Below are positions 16,086-25,111 of a stretch of 64,000 nt of DNA, piece after piece. The stretch covers positions 47,059-111,058 of the forward strand of contig CACXMK010000002.1 of NCBI GenBank assembly GCA_902768735.1, written 5' to 3'. The DNA comes from an uncultured Lachnospiraceae bacterium. GTDB lineage: Bacteria; Bacillota; Clostridia; Lachnospirales; Lachnospiraceae. Under the pieces are notes generated by a model. The model saw only the letters and a list, made by a program, of their open reading frames with translations. It had not been told where the DNA came from and ran no database searches. Both the position numbers and the translations under genes were made by a program. Every line of letters starts with the position of its first letter. Position 1 is the first letter of the stretch.

Positions 16086-17293
16086 GACTCGATCCCATTC
16101 TCTGTGAGCGTTTCGACCTGCAGCATTCCGCGGATCTTTTTTGCCCGCTCTTCAAACGTGGCGCGGTCCGGCGCGCTGACGATCAGCGCCAGCCGGGAGG
16201 TCTTATCTGTATGCCCTTCGCGGTTTACCTTTCCGACCTGAAGCTTGTCCAGCTGGTTGCGGTGGACATAGGGCAGTGCCTGCACCTCTTGTACGCCCTG
16301 TACGCTTACTACTTTTCCGGTGGGAATATAGAACGCCAGATAACCGCAGACGCACTGCTGCGGCTTGATCTCAGGGAGCCCCTTCTGCTCGCCCGTCGCG
16401 ATATCCAGAAGGAACTTTTCCGTGTCCAGCCCGCAGGAAAGGTGGATCAGGTCGGAGGAGATGAACACACCGCCGCCTCTTGCCGCTGTCTCGAGCAGGT
16501 AGATCTCGTCGCCGTCCATGACGAATTCGCTGTGCGTGATGCCCTGCCGAAGCCCGAAGCCTGTTACGATCCGGGTATTGAGATCCAGGACCCTTTGGGT
16601 GAGCGCGTCGTCGGCGACGGTGGGGAAGATGCGGCTCCTCGCTGCGAACGCGTCGGGCAGGTCAAAATAGAGCGTGTCCCCGATACAGGCGTTGCGGAAT
16701 TCATAGTCCACCGCCAGGCCTTCCACAAGGAATTCCCGCCCGGTGGCATAGCGCTCGATGAGGACGCGGTGATCAGACGACCAGCGCGCGGCTTCATCAT
16801 ATTTTGCCTCGAGATCCGCCGCGTTTCGGCAGATCTGTACGCCGCGGCTTCCCTGCGTGTCCAAGGGCTTGATGATAATGTCACCACCGATCCCGCCGTA
16901 ATACGCCAGCGCTTCTTCGAGGGAAGAGACGGTGCGGTGGGGAAGGAGCGGGATTCCAAGCTGTGCCATGCGCTCTCTCATAAGCTCCTTGTCCGTAAAG
17001 AGACAGCCGGTCTCATAACTGATCCCGGGCAGCCTCATCTGTTCGGCGACATATGCGACGGAGCGGACAGCGATGTCCGTTTGATCAGTTGTGACGCCGC
17101 AGACCATGTTCTTCCTCGCGTAGGCGAGGATCGTCTCTTTATCCCTGACGTCGACAAGAAGAGAGCCCTTGATATAGGGCTCAAACCGTTCAGAGATGGC
17201 CGGCGCCGCAAGCAATACGTTATAAGAGAGGGAAGCTCTCTGTACAAGCGGGAGCTGAAAATCGCCCGCTCCGATGATAAGAATATTTTTCAT
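16070..17293 (-). CDS. ATP-grasp ligase, carbamoyl-phosphate-synthase-like
   Basis: A 407-residue ATP-grasp enzyme. The N terminus MKNILIIGAGDF is the pre-ATP-grasp Rossmann-like part; the ATP-grasp core follows (lysine in IIIKPLDTQGSRG near residue 135-147, then ATGREFLVEG, and the Mg-binding region EIYLLETAARGGG). The C-terminal third resembles the PurK/PurT-type end domain. Such enzymes form an amide or similar bond using ATP through an acyl phosphate. Between a 4-amino-sugar aminotransferase and a polyprenyl-phosphate glycosyltransferase, a likely job is acylation of the sugar amine with an amino acid or other acid; this is inference. The frame is open upstream to 17371, but ATG at 17293 follows AAGAGGA and gives no overlap with the next gene. 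Confidence 0.82.
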   Translation of the reverse strand: MKNILIIGAGDFQLPLVQRASLSYNVLLAAPAISERFEPYIKGSLLVDVRDKETILAYARKNMVCGVTTDQTDIAVRSVAYVAEQMRLPGISYETGCLFTDKELMRERMAQLGIPLLPHRTVSSLEEALAYYGGIGGDIIIKPLDTQGSRGVQICRNAADLEAKYDEAARWSSDHRVLIERYATGREFLVEGLAVDYEFRNACIGDTLYFDLPDAFAARSRIFPTVADDALTQRVLDLNTRIVTGFGLRQGITHSEFVMDGDEIYLLETAARGGGVFISSDLIHLSCGLDTEKFLLDIATGEQKGLPEIKPQQCVCGYLAFYIPTGKVVSVQGVQEVQALPYVHRNQLDKLQVGKVNREGHTDKTSRLALIVSAPDRATFEERAKKIRGMLQVETLTENGIESLIWE

Positions 17294-17318
17294 ACATAAT
17301 CCTCTTAAGAGAAGACGC

Positions 17319-18302
17319 TTACAGATCTTCTCTTTTTTGATCGTCCCGTCCGTAGATCTCCCTGATGACATACTGCGGAGAGTTGTTGAGCGAAATATAG
17401 ATCCTCCCGATATACTCGCCGATCAGTCCCAGCATGAACATGATCATACCTCCGATGAAACAGAGCATGGACATTAGGGAGCTGTAGCCTAGGGCTACAT
17501 GGGGATTAATGAGCTTGTGTATGACCGTGTAAAGTACGAGGATCATGCCCAAAAAAGCGAACAGGATCCCGCAGGCTGTGGCAAACCGGAGCGGCTTAAC
17601 GGAAAACGCAGTAAAGCTGTTCATCCACAGAGCGAAGGATTTCCGGAAACTGTAATGTCCGACGCCGATGGTGCGTTCGCGCTCTTCCATCTCCACGTTT
17701 ACGACATTCTTCGTCGAGCGGAGCATTAGTCCGGACAGATACGGATAGGGGTTCTGGTACTTGATCACCTCGTCCTTGACGAAGCGCTTCATGACCGAGA
17801 AATTGGAGAACTTCAGCTCCTTGTCTTTGCCCAGAAGCCAGGTCGCCACGGCATCGTTGACGGCGGAACCGAAATTCTTGAAGCGCGATTGCGTCTTGTG
17901 CGGATATTTGGCGATCGATACGTCCGCGTTTCCGTTCAGAAGCGGATCCATCAGGTCCCAGAGCCTGTCGGCGGGACACTGCTGGTCGTCGTCAATAAAG
18001 ACGACGTAATCCCCGTCTGCATAGTGGCACCCGCAGATCAGTGCGTTGTGTCGCCCGCCGTTTTTGGCGAGGTCGATGGCGATGACATTCGGGTCCTCTT
18101 CCGCCTCTTTCCGGATCACTGCCAAAAGACCGTCCGGGGAGCAGTCATTGACAGCAATGATCTGATAAGCAAAATCAGGCCGCTGTGCGACGACCTGACG
18201 TATTTCATCGATGACGAGCCCGACGGACCCCTCACTGTGGTAACACGGGATCACAAAGCTGATCAGCTTTTTCCCGTTCTCATGGATAGCGTCAATATTC
18301 AC
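17319..18302 (-). CDS. GT2 polyprenyl-phosphate glycosyltransferase (DPM1/ArnC-like)
   Basis: A 327-residue family 2 glycosyltransferase with a GT-A domain (residues ~10-225) and two C-terminal transmembrane helices (~240-262 and ~275-300). Motifs: SFVIPCYHSEG at the N terminus, the nucleotide-binding NDCSPDG, and the metal-binding DDDQQ in VVFIDDDQQCP. ArnC and GtrB relatives transfer a sugar from a nucleotide to undecaprenyl phosphate on the cytoplasmic face of the membrane. It starts with GTG 8 bases after AGGAG (minus strand), 16 bases beyond the aminotransferase stop, so both are in one operon with the ATP-grasp gene (25-base gap). Confidence 0.88.
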   Translation of the reverse strand: MNIDAIHENGKKLISFVIPCYHSEGSVGLVIDEIRQVVAQRPDFAYQIIAVNDCSPDGLLAVIRKEAEEDPNVIAIDLAKNGGRHNALICGCHYADGDYVVFIDDDQQCPADRLWDLMDPLLNGNADVSIAKYPHKTQSRFKNFGSAVNDAVATWLLGKDKELKFSNFSVMKRFVKDEVIKYQNPYPYLSGLMLRSTKNVVNVEMEERERTIGVGHYSFRKSFALWMNSFTAFSVKPLRFATACGILFAFLGMILVLYTVIHKLINPHVALGYSSLMSMLCFIGGMIMFMLGLIGEYIGRIYISLNNSPQYVIREIYGRDDQKREDL

Positions 18303-18318
18303 AAAAATCTCCTAACCG

Positions 18319-19479
18319 TTATGAAATCTCGTTTTTGAAAAAAGAGAGAACTGTGTCGATCACCCGCTCCCGGTCTTCCTGTGCCATTCCGTAGTAGAGA
18401 GGGAGTCTCGCGAGGCGGTCGCTCTCCCTGGTCGTATAGACGTCTTCCCCGTTGAACCTTCCGAATCGACGGCCCGCGGGAGAGGAATGGAGCGGGACAT
18501 AGTGGAACACGCTGCTGATCCCTCTGTCTTTAAGGTACTGGATAAAGTCCGTGCGCTGCTTCAGGTCACGGAGCTTGATGTAATACATATGCGCGTTGTG
18601 GACACATTCGGCGGGAACAGTGGGCAGCTCTGCCTTTCCTTCTTCCTGAAGGGGACGGAAAGCCTCGTCATAGGCGTTCCATATAGAAAGACGGTCCTCG
18701 TTGATGCGGTCTGCCTCCTGCAGCTGCGCCCACAGATACGCGGCATTCATGTCGCTGGGAAGGTAACTGCTTCCGTACTCCACCCAGGTATACTTGTCCA
18801 CCTGGCCGCGGAAGAAACGCGCGCGGTCTGTCCCTTTCTCCCGGAGGATCTCAGCGGGTTCAATGTCCTCTTTGTGCGTAAGAACGATCGCGCCTCCTTC
18901 GCCCATCGAATAATTCTTGGTCTCGTGGAAGGAATAGCAGCCGAAATCGCCGATCGTGCCGAGAGCTTTTCCTTTATAGGAAGCCATGACGCCTTGCGCG
19001 GCGTCTTCGATGACCTTGAGGTCATGTTTCCGGGCAATTTCAAGGATCGTATCCATTTCGCAGGCAACACCGGCATAGTGGACCGCCATGATGGCCTTGG
19101 TACGGTCGGTGATCGCATCTTCGATCTTCGTCTCGTCGAGGTTCATGGTATCCGGGCGGATATCCGAGAACACGGGCGTTGCCCCTGTAAGAACGATTGA
19201 CGTCGCGGTACTCGAGAAGGTAAAGCTGGGAAGGATCACTTCATCGCCCTTTTCAAGGCCGCAAAGAAGCGTGGCCATTTCCAAAGCAGTTGTCCCGCTT
19301 GTCGTCAGAAGCGCGCGCTCAGCGCCAAAGCGGTTTTCGATCCACGCGTTGCACAGCTTTGTAAACTGGCCGTCTCCGCAGATCTTGTGCGCGTCGATGG
19401 CCTGCTGCACGTAGCCCAGTTCCGTTCCGATATATGGGGGAATATTAAAAGGTATTTTATTATAAGCTGTCTCAGTCAT
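18319..19479 (-). CDS. wecE: dTDP-4-amino-4,6-dideoxygalactose transaminase
   Basis: A 386-residue PLP-dependent DegT/DnrJ/EryC1 aminotransferase, matching WecE/RffA length and sequence: N-terminal KIPFNIPPYIGTELGY, LLTTSGTTALEMA, and the PLP lysine in FHETKNYSMGEGG. WecE turns dTDP-4-keto-6-deoxyglucose plus glutamate into dTDP-4-amino-4,6-dideoxygalactose (dTDP-Fuc4N). The substrate can come from RmlB encoded convergently 2.5 kb away. It leads the minus-strand operon with the glycosyltransferase and ATP-grasp genes, so the operon probably makes a lipid-linked 4-amino-sugar. Good ribosome site AAGGAG before ATG 19479. DegT aminotransferases differ in substrate; the WecE call rests on close motif similarity. 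Confidence 0.88.
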   Translation of the reverse strand: MTETAYNKIPFNIPPYIGTELGYVQQAIDAHKICGDGQFTKLCNAWIENRFGAERALLTTSGTTALEMATLLCGLEKGDEVILPSFTFSSTATSIVLTGATPVFSDIRPDTMNLDETKIEDAITDRTKAIMAVHYAGVACEMDTILEIARKHDLKVIEDAAQGVMASYKGKALGTIGDFGCYSFHETKNYSMGEGGAIVLTHKEDIEPAEILREKGTDRARFFRGQVDKYTWVEYGSSYLPSDMNAAYLWAQLQEADRINEDRLSIWNAYDEAFRPLQEEGKAELPTVPAECVHNAHMYYIKLRDLKQRTDFIQYLKDRGISSVFHYVPLHSSPAGRRFGRFNGEDVYTTRESDRLARLPLYYGMAQEDRERVIDTVLSFFKNEIS

Positions 19480-19567
19480 GTAAGAAACTCCTTGCGTAAG
19501 ATTACATTATCGTCATTATACTATCAAAAGCGGGATTTTCCTATATTATATCTTTTTTTTGGCAGGA

Positions 19568-19640
19568 TTTACGGATGTCTTTTAAGAGTGTATTATATAA
19601 ACCCTGATTTCTTGCTTTCTAAAGGAAGTTAAGATAGAAT
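19568..19640 (+). promoter_or_regulatory. Candidate promoters for the polysaccharide operon
   Basis: The 218-base divergent gap between wecE and the Wzz-like gene holds two candidate plus-strand promoters: TTTACG (19568-19573), 17 bases, TATTAT (19591-19596); and TTGCTT (19612-19617), 17 bases, TAGAAT (19635-19640). On the other strand a TATAAT word (complement of 19518-19523) precedes wecE without a clear -35 box. Confidence 0.45.
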
Positions 19641-19697
19641 TAGCATGACATACTAGCCGCTTGGCCCAATCGGACAAAAAAGAGTATCGAGGTGAGC

Positions 19698-21215
19698 ATG
19701 AATAAGAGAGAACGAATCATAGACATAAAGGCGCTTTGCAGATGTACGCTGGAGAAATGGCGGATCCTTCTGCTTGTGGGAGTGCTCTGCGCCGCGGCAA
19801 TGGGAGGCAAGGAAGGTTATAAGCAATACCGCGCGTATCAAAGAGGCCTGGAGGCGGAAGCTGCAGAAGCGGCGGAGGCAGCGAACACGAAGGCGCCGGC
19901 TTCCCAAAAGGACCAGGAACTGAATCTGATCAGCAGCAGGATCGAGGAGAAGAACCAGTATTTTACGGAGTCGATCCTCGGAAAGATCGACCCCGCCAAT
20001 GAGGGGATCGCTACGGCGGATCTGATCATCAGCGCCAGACCTTCGAACGTAGCGAGGCAGGCGGCCGCAGCGGGCGCAGAACCCACTGCCGCAGCAGCGG
20101 CGCAGGCAGAAACCGGCGAAGGGATTGCGGAGGAAGCGGAATCCGCACCCGCGCAGACTGCTGCTGCAGACGAGGAAGGCGAATACAACTATATTAGGAG
20201 CAGGGAGTTCAACATCCTTACCTTTTATCAGAACGCGGCGCTGTACAGGAGCGATCTCACTGAGGCAGCGGCTTCTCTTGGGACAAAGCCGCAGCTTCTG
20301 CGGGAGCTCATAACCGTTACTGACAGCAATAAGTCAGATTCCATGATCACGATCAAGGTCATCTATCCCACAGAGGAAGGGGCCAGGCTGATCCTGGATT
20401 CGATCCTTTCACAGGTCGAAGCGCTCCACGCGGAGGCGCAGGAGCTCTATGGCGCACATACTTTTGCGATCACAGACGAAGTCTCGGCGACAATCGTCGA
20501 TACGGCTATGTATAAATGGGTGAACAACCGCGCGCAGGAGATCGTTGCGCTGATCAACTCCAGAAAGACGCTGGACAAGAACCTCGCTTCCGGGACGACA
20601 ACGGTGAAGAGCGTCGCAAAGGTCAGCAAGAGGAGCGCCGTGGAGGCTTCCGTCAAGCGCGGACTCGTCGGGCTCGCCGCAGGTCTTTTCGGCTCGCTGG
20701 CACTGGTCGCGCTGTATCTGGTCCTTGCGGGCATCGTGCTGTCAGGCCGTGAACTCAACAGGCAGTATTCCCTGCAGAGGATCGCCTGTATCCCCGGGAG
20801 GAAGTTCGGAAGCCTGAAAGGACCTGACAAGTGGGTGGCTTCCATCGATTCTTCCTATTACAACCATCCGAACAGGACGATCTGCATCCAGGTGGCTAAC
20901 GCCAACATGCAGACGATCCTCGGACCGTCTGCCGCGGACGCGCAGATCGCGCTGGTCGGCGATCTGCCGGACGAGTATCTGGAGAAGGCTGCCGCTGAGT
21001 TTACGAAGGCGGCGAAATCCGGAAACAGCCGGATCCGTTATTTCGCAATCCCGTGCGGAAGCCAGACGCCGGAGGGAATCGAAGCGATCCGTAACTGTGA
21101 CGCGGCGGTCCTCATAGCCAAGGCGGGTCGTTCCACTTACAAGGGCGTAGGAGATGTCCTTGACACAGCCGCGCTCCTTGGAAGGGATGTGGCCGGATCG
21201 ATCGTATTTATGTAA
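19698..21215 (+). CDS. Wzz-type chain-length protein with a degenerate BY-kinase-like tail (first of two)
   Basis: About 505 residues. Transmembrane segment 1 is near residues 24-42 and segment 2 near 328-352; between them is an Ala/Glu-rich helical region and a Wzz-like extracytoplasmic domain. After segment 2 a ~150-residue cytoplasmic tail follows the order of the CpsD/Wzc kinase fold (a QIALVGDLPDE strand, a CDAAVLIAKAGRST strand, GRDVAGSIVF at the end) but has no Walker A GxxGxGKT/S and no tyrosine cluster. Wzz proteins set polymer length with the Wzy polymerase, encoded next. GTG at 19692 is an alternative start; ATG 19698 has GAGGTG just upstream. It heads the operon that runs to LicD. 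Confidence 0.78.
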   Translation: MNKRERIIDIKALCRCTLEKWRILLLVGVLCAAAMGGKEGYKQYRAYQRGLEAEAAEAAEAANTKAPASQKDQELNLISSRIEEKNQYFTESILGKIDPANEGIATADLIISARPSNVARQAAAAGAEPTAAAAAQAETGEGIAEEAESAPAQTAAADEEGEYNYIRSREFNILTFYQNAALYRSDLTEAAASLGTKPQLLRELITVTDSNKSDSMITIKVIYPTEEGARLILDSILSQVEALHAEAQELYGAHTFAITDEVSATIVDTAMYKWVNNRAQEIVALINSRKTLDKNLASGTTTVKSVAKVSKRSAVEASVKRGLVGLAAGLFGSLALVALYLVLAGIVLSGRELNRQYSLQRIACIPGRKFGSLKGPDKWVASIDSSYYNHPNRTICIQVANANMQTILGPSAADAQIALVGDLPDEYLEKAAAEFTKAAKSGNSRIRYFAIPCGSQTPEGIEAIRNCDAAVLIAKAGRSTYKGVGDVLDTAALLGRDVAGSIVFM

Positions 21216-21238
21216 GGCATTGAGACATAGAGGGAAAA

Positions 21239-22552
21239 ATGAAACCTGCGCGAAAGCCCGGCACTGATCAGAGGGCGGGAGCGACAGGCCTGATCAGCCT
21301 GGTCCTCACCGTCTTTCTGTTTCAGACGCTGCTGGAAAACTACATATTCGAGACGTCCTATATAGACGAGGCTCTCGCCGTTTTCTTCTTCTGCTTTTTT
21401 GTTCTGGAGCTGATTACCGGCTGGGAGATCTCGGCCAAAGAATTCACGATCTGCGCACTGGTCCTGGCCATAACGGCGGCGGGTCTCTATGGCAATTTCG
21501 CCTATGGGATCCAGGATCACAGGATCGCGATCCTTTTGGACATCGTGAGCCATTTTAAATTCGCCGTCATGTTTCTTGGCGTGCGGTCTTTTGCCAGATC
21601 GCATTCCGTGGACTATACACGGGCGATCCGTTTTCCGGCGCTTATGGCGAAGGTCTACCTGACCGTGCTCTTTGTCTTCGGCATGCTCAACCTGTTCGTC
21701 AATCTGGGCATGTACAGCGAGATCCGATACGGAATGCGCACCTACGCATTCGTCTTTGGGACGCCCGGGATCGTAACCAATACGGTCCTGTACATTTTTG
21801 CGCTTCTGTTCATGGAATCGGCGGTCTGTCCGGAAAAGAGGAATATAGTGTTTCTTGCGATGGCTGAGGCGCTCATGCTGATGGTCCTCAAATCCCGGTC
21901 GCTTATCCTCGCGGCGGCGATCCTGATCCTGTACGAGACGCTGATCCTGGAATCCAAAAAGATCATTGCTGCGAGAGTGGCGGTGATCGGCGCGGTCGGA
22001 GGGCTCATCGGCTACCCGCAGTTCCAGAACTATTTTGTCAACGGAGTCACGGCCAATACGGGACAGTCGGCCAGGCAGCTGTTTTGGACGAACGGGGTCG
22101 CGCTGTTTAAGGAGTACTTCCCGTTTGGTACAGGGTTCGGTACATTCGGTTCGGGATCAGCGGCCTCCTATTACTCCAACCTGTACTACACCCTGGGATT
22201 TGACAAAGTCTCCGGTATGACGCCGGACAACCCGAAATTCCTCAATGACACATTCTGGCCGATGATCTTCGCACAGCTCGGCCTTGTTGGAACGATCCCC
22301 TATGCAGTGCTGCTGTTATTGATCCTTTACGAGATCTGCCGGAGAGGGAAGGAGACGGAAAACGGGTACATCATGCTTGCTGTGTATATGTACGCGATCA
22401 ACGTGCTGTTCTCTTCCATCCAGTCATCGTATCCGGGCAACAACTCGATGGTCATGCTGACCTTTCTCGCGACGCTCATTCCGTTCTGCGCTGACTCCCT
22501 TAAGGAGACGGGAAAATCCGCCCCGGAGAACGGAGGTGCCGGATGGTCGTAG
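21239..22552 (+). CDS. Wzy-like O-antigen or capsule polymerase
   Basis: A 437-residue integral membrane protein with about 10-11 hydrophobic segments and one large loop (about residues 255-330) containing the sequence GTGFGTFGSGS, as in the O-antigen ligase/polymerase family (Wzy_C, PF04932). Wzy joins lipid-linked repeat units on the outer face of the membrane. Upstream Wzz-like and downstream Wzx-like genes support polymerase over ligase. It starts 23 bases after the preceding stop. Wzy proteins vary widely in sequence, so the call rests on topology, the loop motif and context. Confidence 0.8.
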   Translation: MKPARKPGTDQRAGATGLISLVLTVFLFQTLLENYIFETSYIDEALAVFFFCFFVLELITGWEISAKEFTICALVLAITAAGLYGNFAYGIQDHRIAILLDIVSHFKFAVMFLGVRSFARSHSVDYTRAIRFPALMAKVYLTVLFVFGMLNLFVNLGMYSEIRYGMRTYAFVFGTPGIVTNTVLYIFALLFMESAVCPEKRNIVFLAMAEALMLMVLKSRSLILAAAILILYETLILESKKIIAARVAVIGAVGGLIGYPQFQNYFVNGVTANTGQSARQLFWTNGVALFKEYFPFGTGFGTFGSGSAASYYSNLYYTLGFDKVSGMTPDNPKFLNDTFWPMIFAQLGLVGTIPYAVLLLLILYEICRRGKETENGYIMLAVYMYAINVLFSSIQSSYPGNNSMVMLTFLATLIPFCADSLKETGKSAPENGGAGWS

Positions 22553-23274
22553 AATGCATCGGCCTGCCCGGCAGCGGCAAAACATACCTGTTCCGGGCGG
22601 TTGAAGAGGAACTTAAAAAAAACGGGATTTCCTGTGTCAACGGCGGGGAGCTGAGCATGCACAGCCTGTGGTGGAAAGCGGGCAAAAAAGTGCTGCACCG
22701 TGTGATCTTCCTGAGCCGGGACGCGCGAAGGCTCAGAGACCGCCTGAAAGAGATCCTGGAGAGAGAAAAACCGCTGCAGAGCAGGTATGGCATCAACATG
22801 GACGAGCGGTTTACGCTCGAGAGCGCAGCGATCTTTGCTGCGGTCTACAAAAGGATGGAAAAGTCGGACAAGGTCTATCTCTTCGACGAGGGACTCGTGC
22901 ACACGATCGTCAAATTCTGCGCCGAGTTTCACCTGCCTGACGAAGTTTTTCTTGCGATGGTGGAAGAATGCGGGCCGCTGCAGGAAAGAGCGAGGATTGT
23001 GGTATATAATGAGATCTCCATCGAGGAATGCCTGAGATCCATTCAAAAAAGAGACCGCCATGTATGCAGCTTTGACGAGCTGCCGCAGGACCGGCTGAAG
23101 GAGCTTCTTGCGCAGTACGAAAGGCTCAACGCGTGCTACGCGGCAAACGAGCCGGTGGTCACCGTCATGAGAACGGAACCCGGGGAGGAAAAGACCGCGC
23201 GCATCTTAACTAAGATCCGTAAAGGGCGTGCTGCTCTGCTGCAGAGAGCGCGGCGGGTGGAGAAAAAGATATGA
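22543..23274 (+). CDS. P-loop NTPase or kinase-like protein in the polysaccharide operon
   Basis: A 243-residue soluble protein with a Walker A motif GLPGSGKT at residues 7-14 and a likely Walker B or LID equivalent VYLFDEGLVHT near 105-115. The N-terminal hydrophobic strand followed by the P-loop resembles small-molecule kinases (adenylate or thymidylate kinase fold). The gene overlaps the polymerase by 10 bases and the next gene by 4, so it is translationally coupled to both. It may phosphorylate a sugar, alcohol or polyol precursor of the polymer (for example for LicD-type transfer), but no substrate motif is evident. Confidence 0.7.
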   Translation: MVVECIGLPGSGKTYLFRAVEEELKKNGISCVNGGELSMHSLWWKAGKKVLHRVIFLSRDARRLRDRLKEILEREKPLQSRYGINMDERFTLESAAIFAAVYKRMEKSDKVYLFDEGLVHTIVKFCAEFHLPDEVFLAMVEECGPLQERARIVVYNEISIEECLRSIQKRDRHVCSFDELPQDRLKELLAQYERLNACYAANEPVVTVMRTEPGEEKTARILTKIRKGRAALLQRARRVEKKI

Positions 23275-24239
23275 TTAGCAATTTTGCTGATAAATTTAAG
23301 AGAGCGGGCGGGATGGACACGCTCGGACAGTACGCGAAGGCACACGTCCTGGGACACGCGGCACTGCAGATCCTTCTCCAGGGAACGTCGCAAAAGTCAC
23401 TGGAGATCGTAAGGCTGAGCGTGAACAACAAGATCCTGGGGAAGCTGCGCAAAAAGTACAGCCGCTTTATTCAGGAATACCTGAATGAGGAGCAGGGAAA
23501 GAAGAGGAAAACCGCAGAACAACCGAAAGATGTCTGGATCCTGTGGCTGAGCGGCATGGAGAACGCGCCGCAGATCGTGCAGCAGTGCTGCGCTTCCGTG
23601 CAGGAATGCTTTACGGACAGACCTGTCCATGTCCTGACAGAAAAAAACTACAGGGATTTTGTCTCTTTCCCGGCATATATCCAGGAGAAGATCGACAACG
23701 GTACGATCTCGGCAACGCATTTTTCAGACCTCCTGCGCCTTGAGCTTCTCATCCGCTATGGCGGGACATGGCTGGACGCGACGGTTTTCTGCTCCACGCG
23801 TGAGATTCCCGCGTATATGACCGACAGCGATCTGTTCCTGTTCCAGGACCTCAAACCCGGCAGGGACGGGCACTGCCAGCGGATCTCCAGCTGGATGATC
23901 ACCGCCTGTCCGGCGCATCCGATTCTGCGTCTTACGCGCGCGCTTCTCTATGAGTATTGGAAAAAGAATTCCGGGATGATGGACTATTTCCTGTTTCACG
24001 ACTTCTTTGAGCTCGCCATCGAGGCATACCCCAAAGAATGGGACAAGGTGGTCCCCTGCAGCAACGCGGCGCCGCACATTCTTTTGCTGCGCCTGTTTGA
24101 GCCATATGACGATACGATCTGGAAGGCGGTCAGGGAGATGACACCTTTCCACAAGCTCAGCTATAAATTTGACGAGGCCAAAACACAGATTCCCGGAACC
24201 TATTACCAGAAGGTGTTTGGCAGTGAGAAGGAACAATAG
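23271..24239 (+). CDS. Capsular polysaccharide synthesis glycosyltransferase (GT32-like)
   Basis: A 322-residue protein of the capsular polysaccharide synthesis family (PF05704). The core begins with DVWILWLSGMENAPQIV and includes RYGGTWLDATVF near residues 160-172, where the aspartate of the GT-A DxD-like motif lies. It likely transfers a sugar or sugar phosphate to the growing lipid-linked repeat unit in the cytoplasm. ATG overlaps the preceding TGA (ATGA), and the next gene starts 2 bases after its stop. The donor sugar cannot be read from sequence. Confidence 0.82.
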   Translation: MISNFADKFKRAGGMDTLGQYAKAHVLGHAALQILLQGTSQKSLEIVRLSVNNKILGKLRKKYSRFIQEYLNEEQGKKRKTAEQPKDVWILWLSGMENAPQIVQQCCASVQECFTDRPVHVLTEKNYRDFVSFPAYIQEKIDNGTISATHFSDLLRLELLIRYGGTWLDATVFCSTREIPAYMTDSDLFLFQDLKPGRDGHCQRISSWMITACPAHPILRLTRALLYEYWKKNSGMMDYFLFHDFFELAIEAYPKEWDKVVPCSNAAPHILLLRLFEPYDDTIWKAVREMTPFHKLSYKFDEAKTQIPGTYYQKVFGSEKEQ

Positions 24240-24241
24240 AT

Positions 24242-25111
24242 ATGGTATGTTTTGTCATCCTGCACTACATGGCGGTCGACGAGACTGTGGTGTGCGTGGA
24301 ATCCATTTTACATAACGTGGAAGGGGAGAAACGGCTCATCCTTGTGGACAACGCCTCTCCCAACGGCTCCGTGAAGGAACTGGAGGAGAAGTACGGGGAA
24401 AATCCGCTGGTGGATGTGCTGGAAACCGGAGAGAACCTGGGCTTTGCAAGGGGAAACAACTTCGGATACCGCTACGCGGTGGAGAAGTACGCGCCGTCTT
24501 TCGTGGTCGTCATGAACAACGACATGGAGATCCGGCAGAAGGACTTCATCAAACAGCTGGAGAAGAGCTATGAGGAGCACCGGTTTGCCATTCTGGGACC
24601 GGACATCTACTCGACGAAAAAGAAATACCATCAGAACCCGCAGACAAGAAAGATCCTGACAAGAAAGGAACTGGCGGGGAGCGTACGTGTTCTGACAGTC
24701 AAAAACGCACTCCGCTTTATGATCCCGGTCAAATGGTTTCTGGCAGAAAAGCTTCACAGGCGGCCTGCGCCCGATCACAGGGAAGAGCGCTATGTGGATC
24801 ATATCGTGGAGGATCCGCTCCTCCACGGATCGTGTTATGTCTTTTCAGACGACTTTATCAGGCGGCATCCGGAAGGGTGCTTTTATGACAAGACCTTCAT
24901 GTACATGGAGGCGGAGATCCTTTATTATCAGGCCCGAAGAGACGGGGAAAAAATGATCTACGATCCGCGGCTTAAGGTGGACCACCACGAAGACGTCGCG
25001 ACAGATGCGACCTTCAAAAAGCAGTCGCAGAAGTCCGTTTTTACGGTAAAGTGCATGCTGCAGTCCGCCAAAGCCTTTCTGGATCTGATGGATCGTGACG
25101 GGAGTGTATGA
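24242..25111 (+). CDS. GT2 glycosyltransferase, rhamnosyltransferase-like
   Basis: A 289-residue family 2 glycosyltransferase without transmembrane helices. It shows the N-terminal FVILHY strand, VDNASPNGS nucleotide-binding segment, NLGFARGNN, and the metal site VVMNNDMEI. This set is typical of the WcaA/RfbF rhamnosyltransferase group. RmlB and RmlD encoded nearby would supply dTDP-rhamnose. The gene is tightly spaced in the operon (2 bases from the preceding stop, 4-base overlap with the flippase gene). Confidence 0.85.
   Translation: MVCFVILHYMAVDETVVCVESILHNVEGEKRLILVDNASPNGSVKELEEKYGENPLVDVLETGENLGFARGNNFGYRYAVEKYAPSFVVVMNNDMEIRQKDFIKQLEKSYEEHRFAILGPDIYSTKKKYHQNPQTRKILTRKELAGSVRVLTVKNALRFMIPVKWFLAEKLHRRPAPDHREERYVDHIVEDPLLHGSCYVFSDDFIRRHPEGCFYDKTFMYMEAEILYYQARRDGEKMIYDPRLKVDHHEDVATDATFKKQSQKSVFTVKCMLQSAKAFLDLMDRDGSV

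Noticed and set aside
22543-23274. Calling this P-loop gene a choline kinase or cytidylyltransferase for LicD
   Set aside because: Only the Walker A motif is clear; LicA-type and LicC-type motifs are not seen, so the specific function is not supported.
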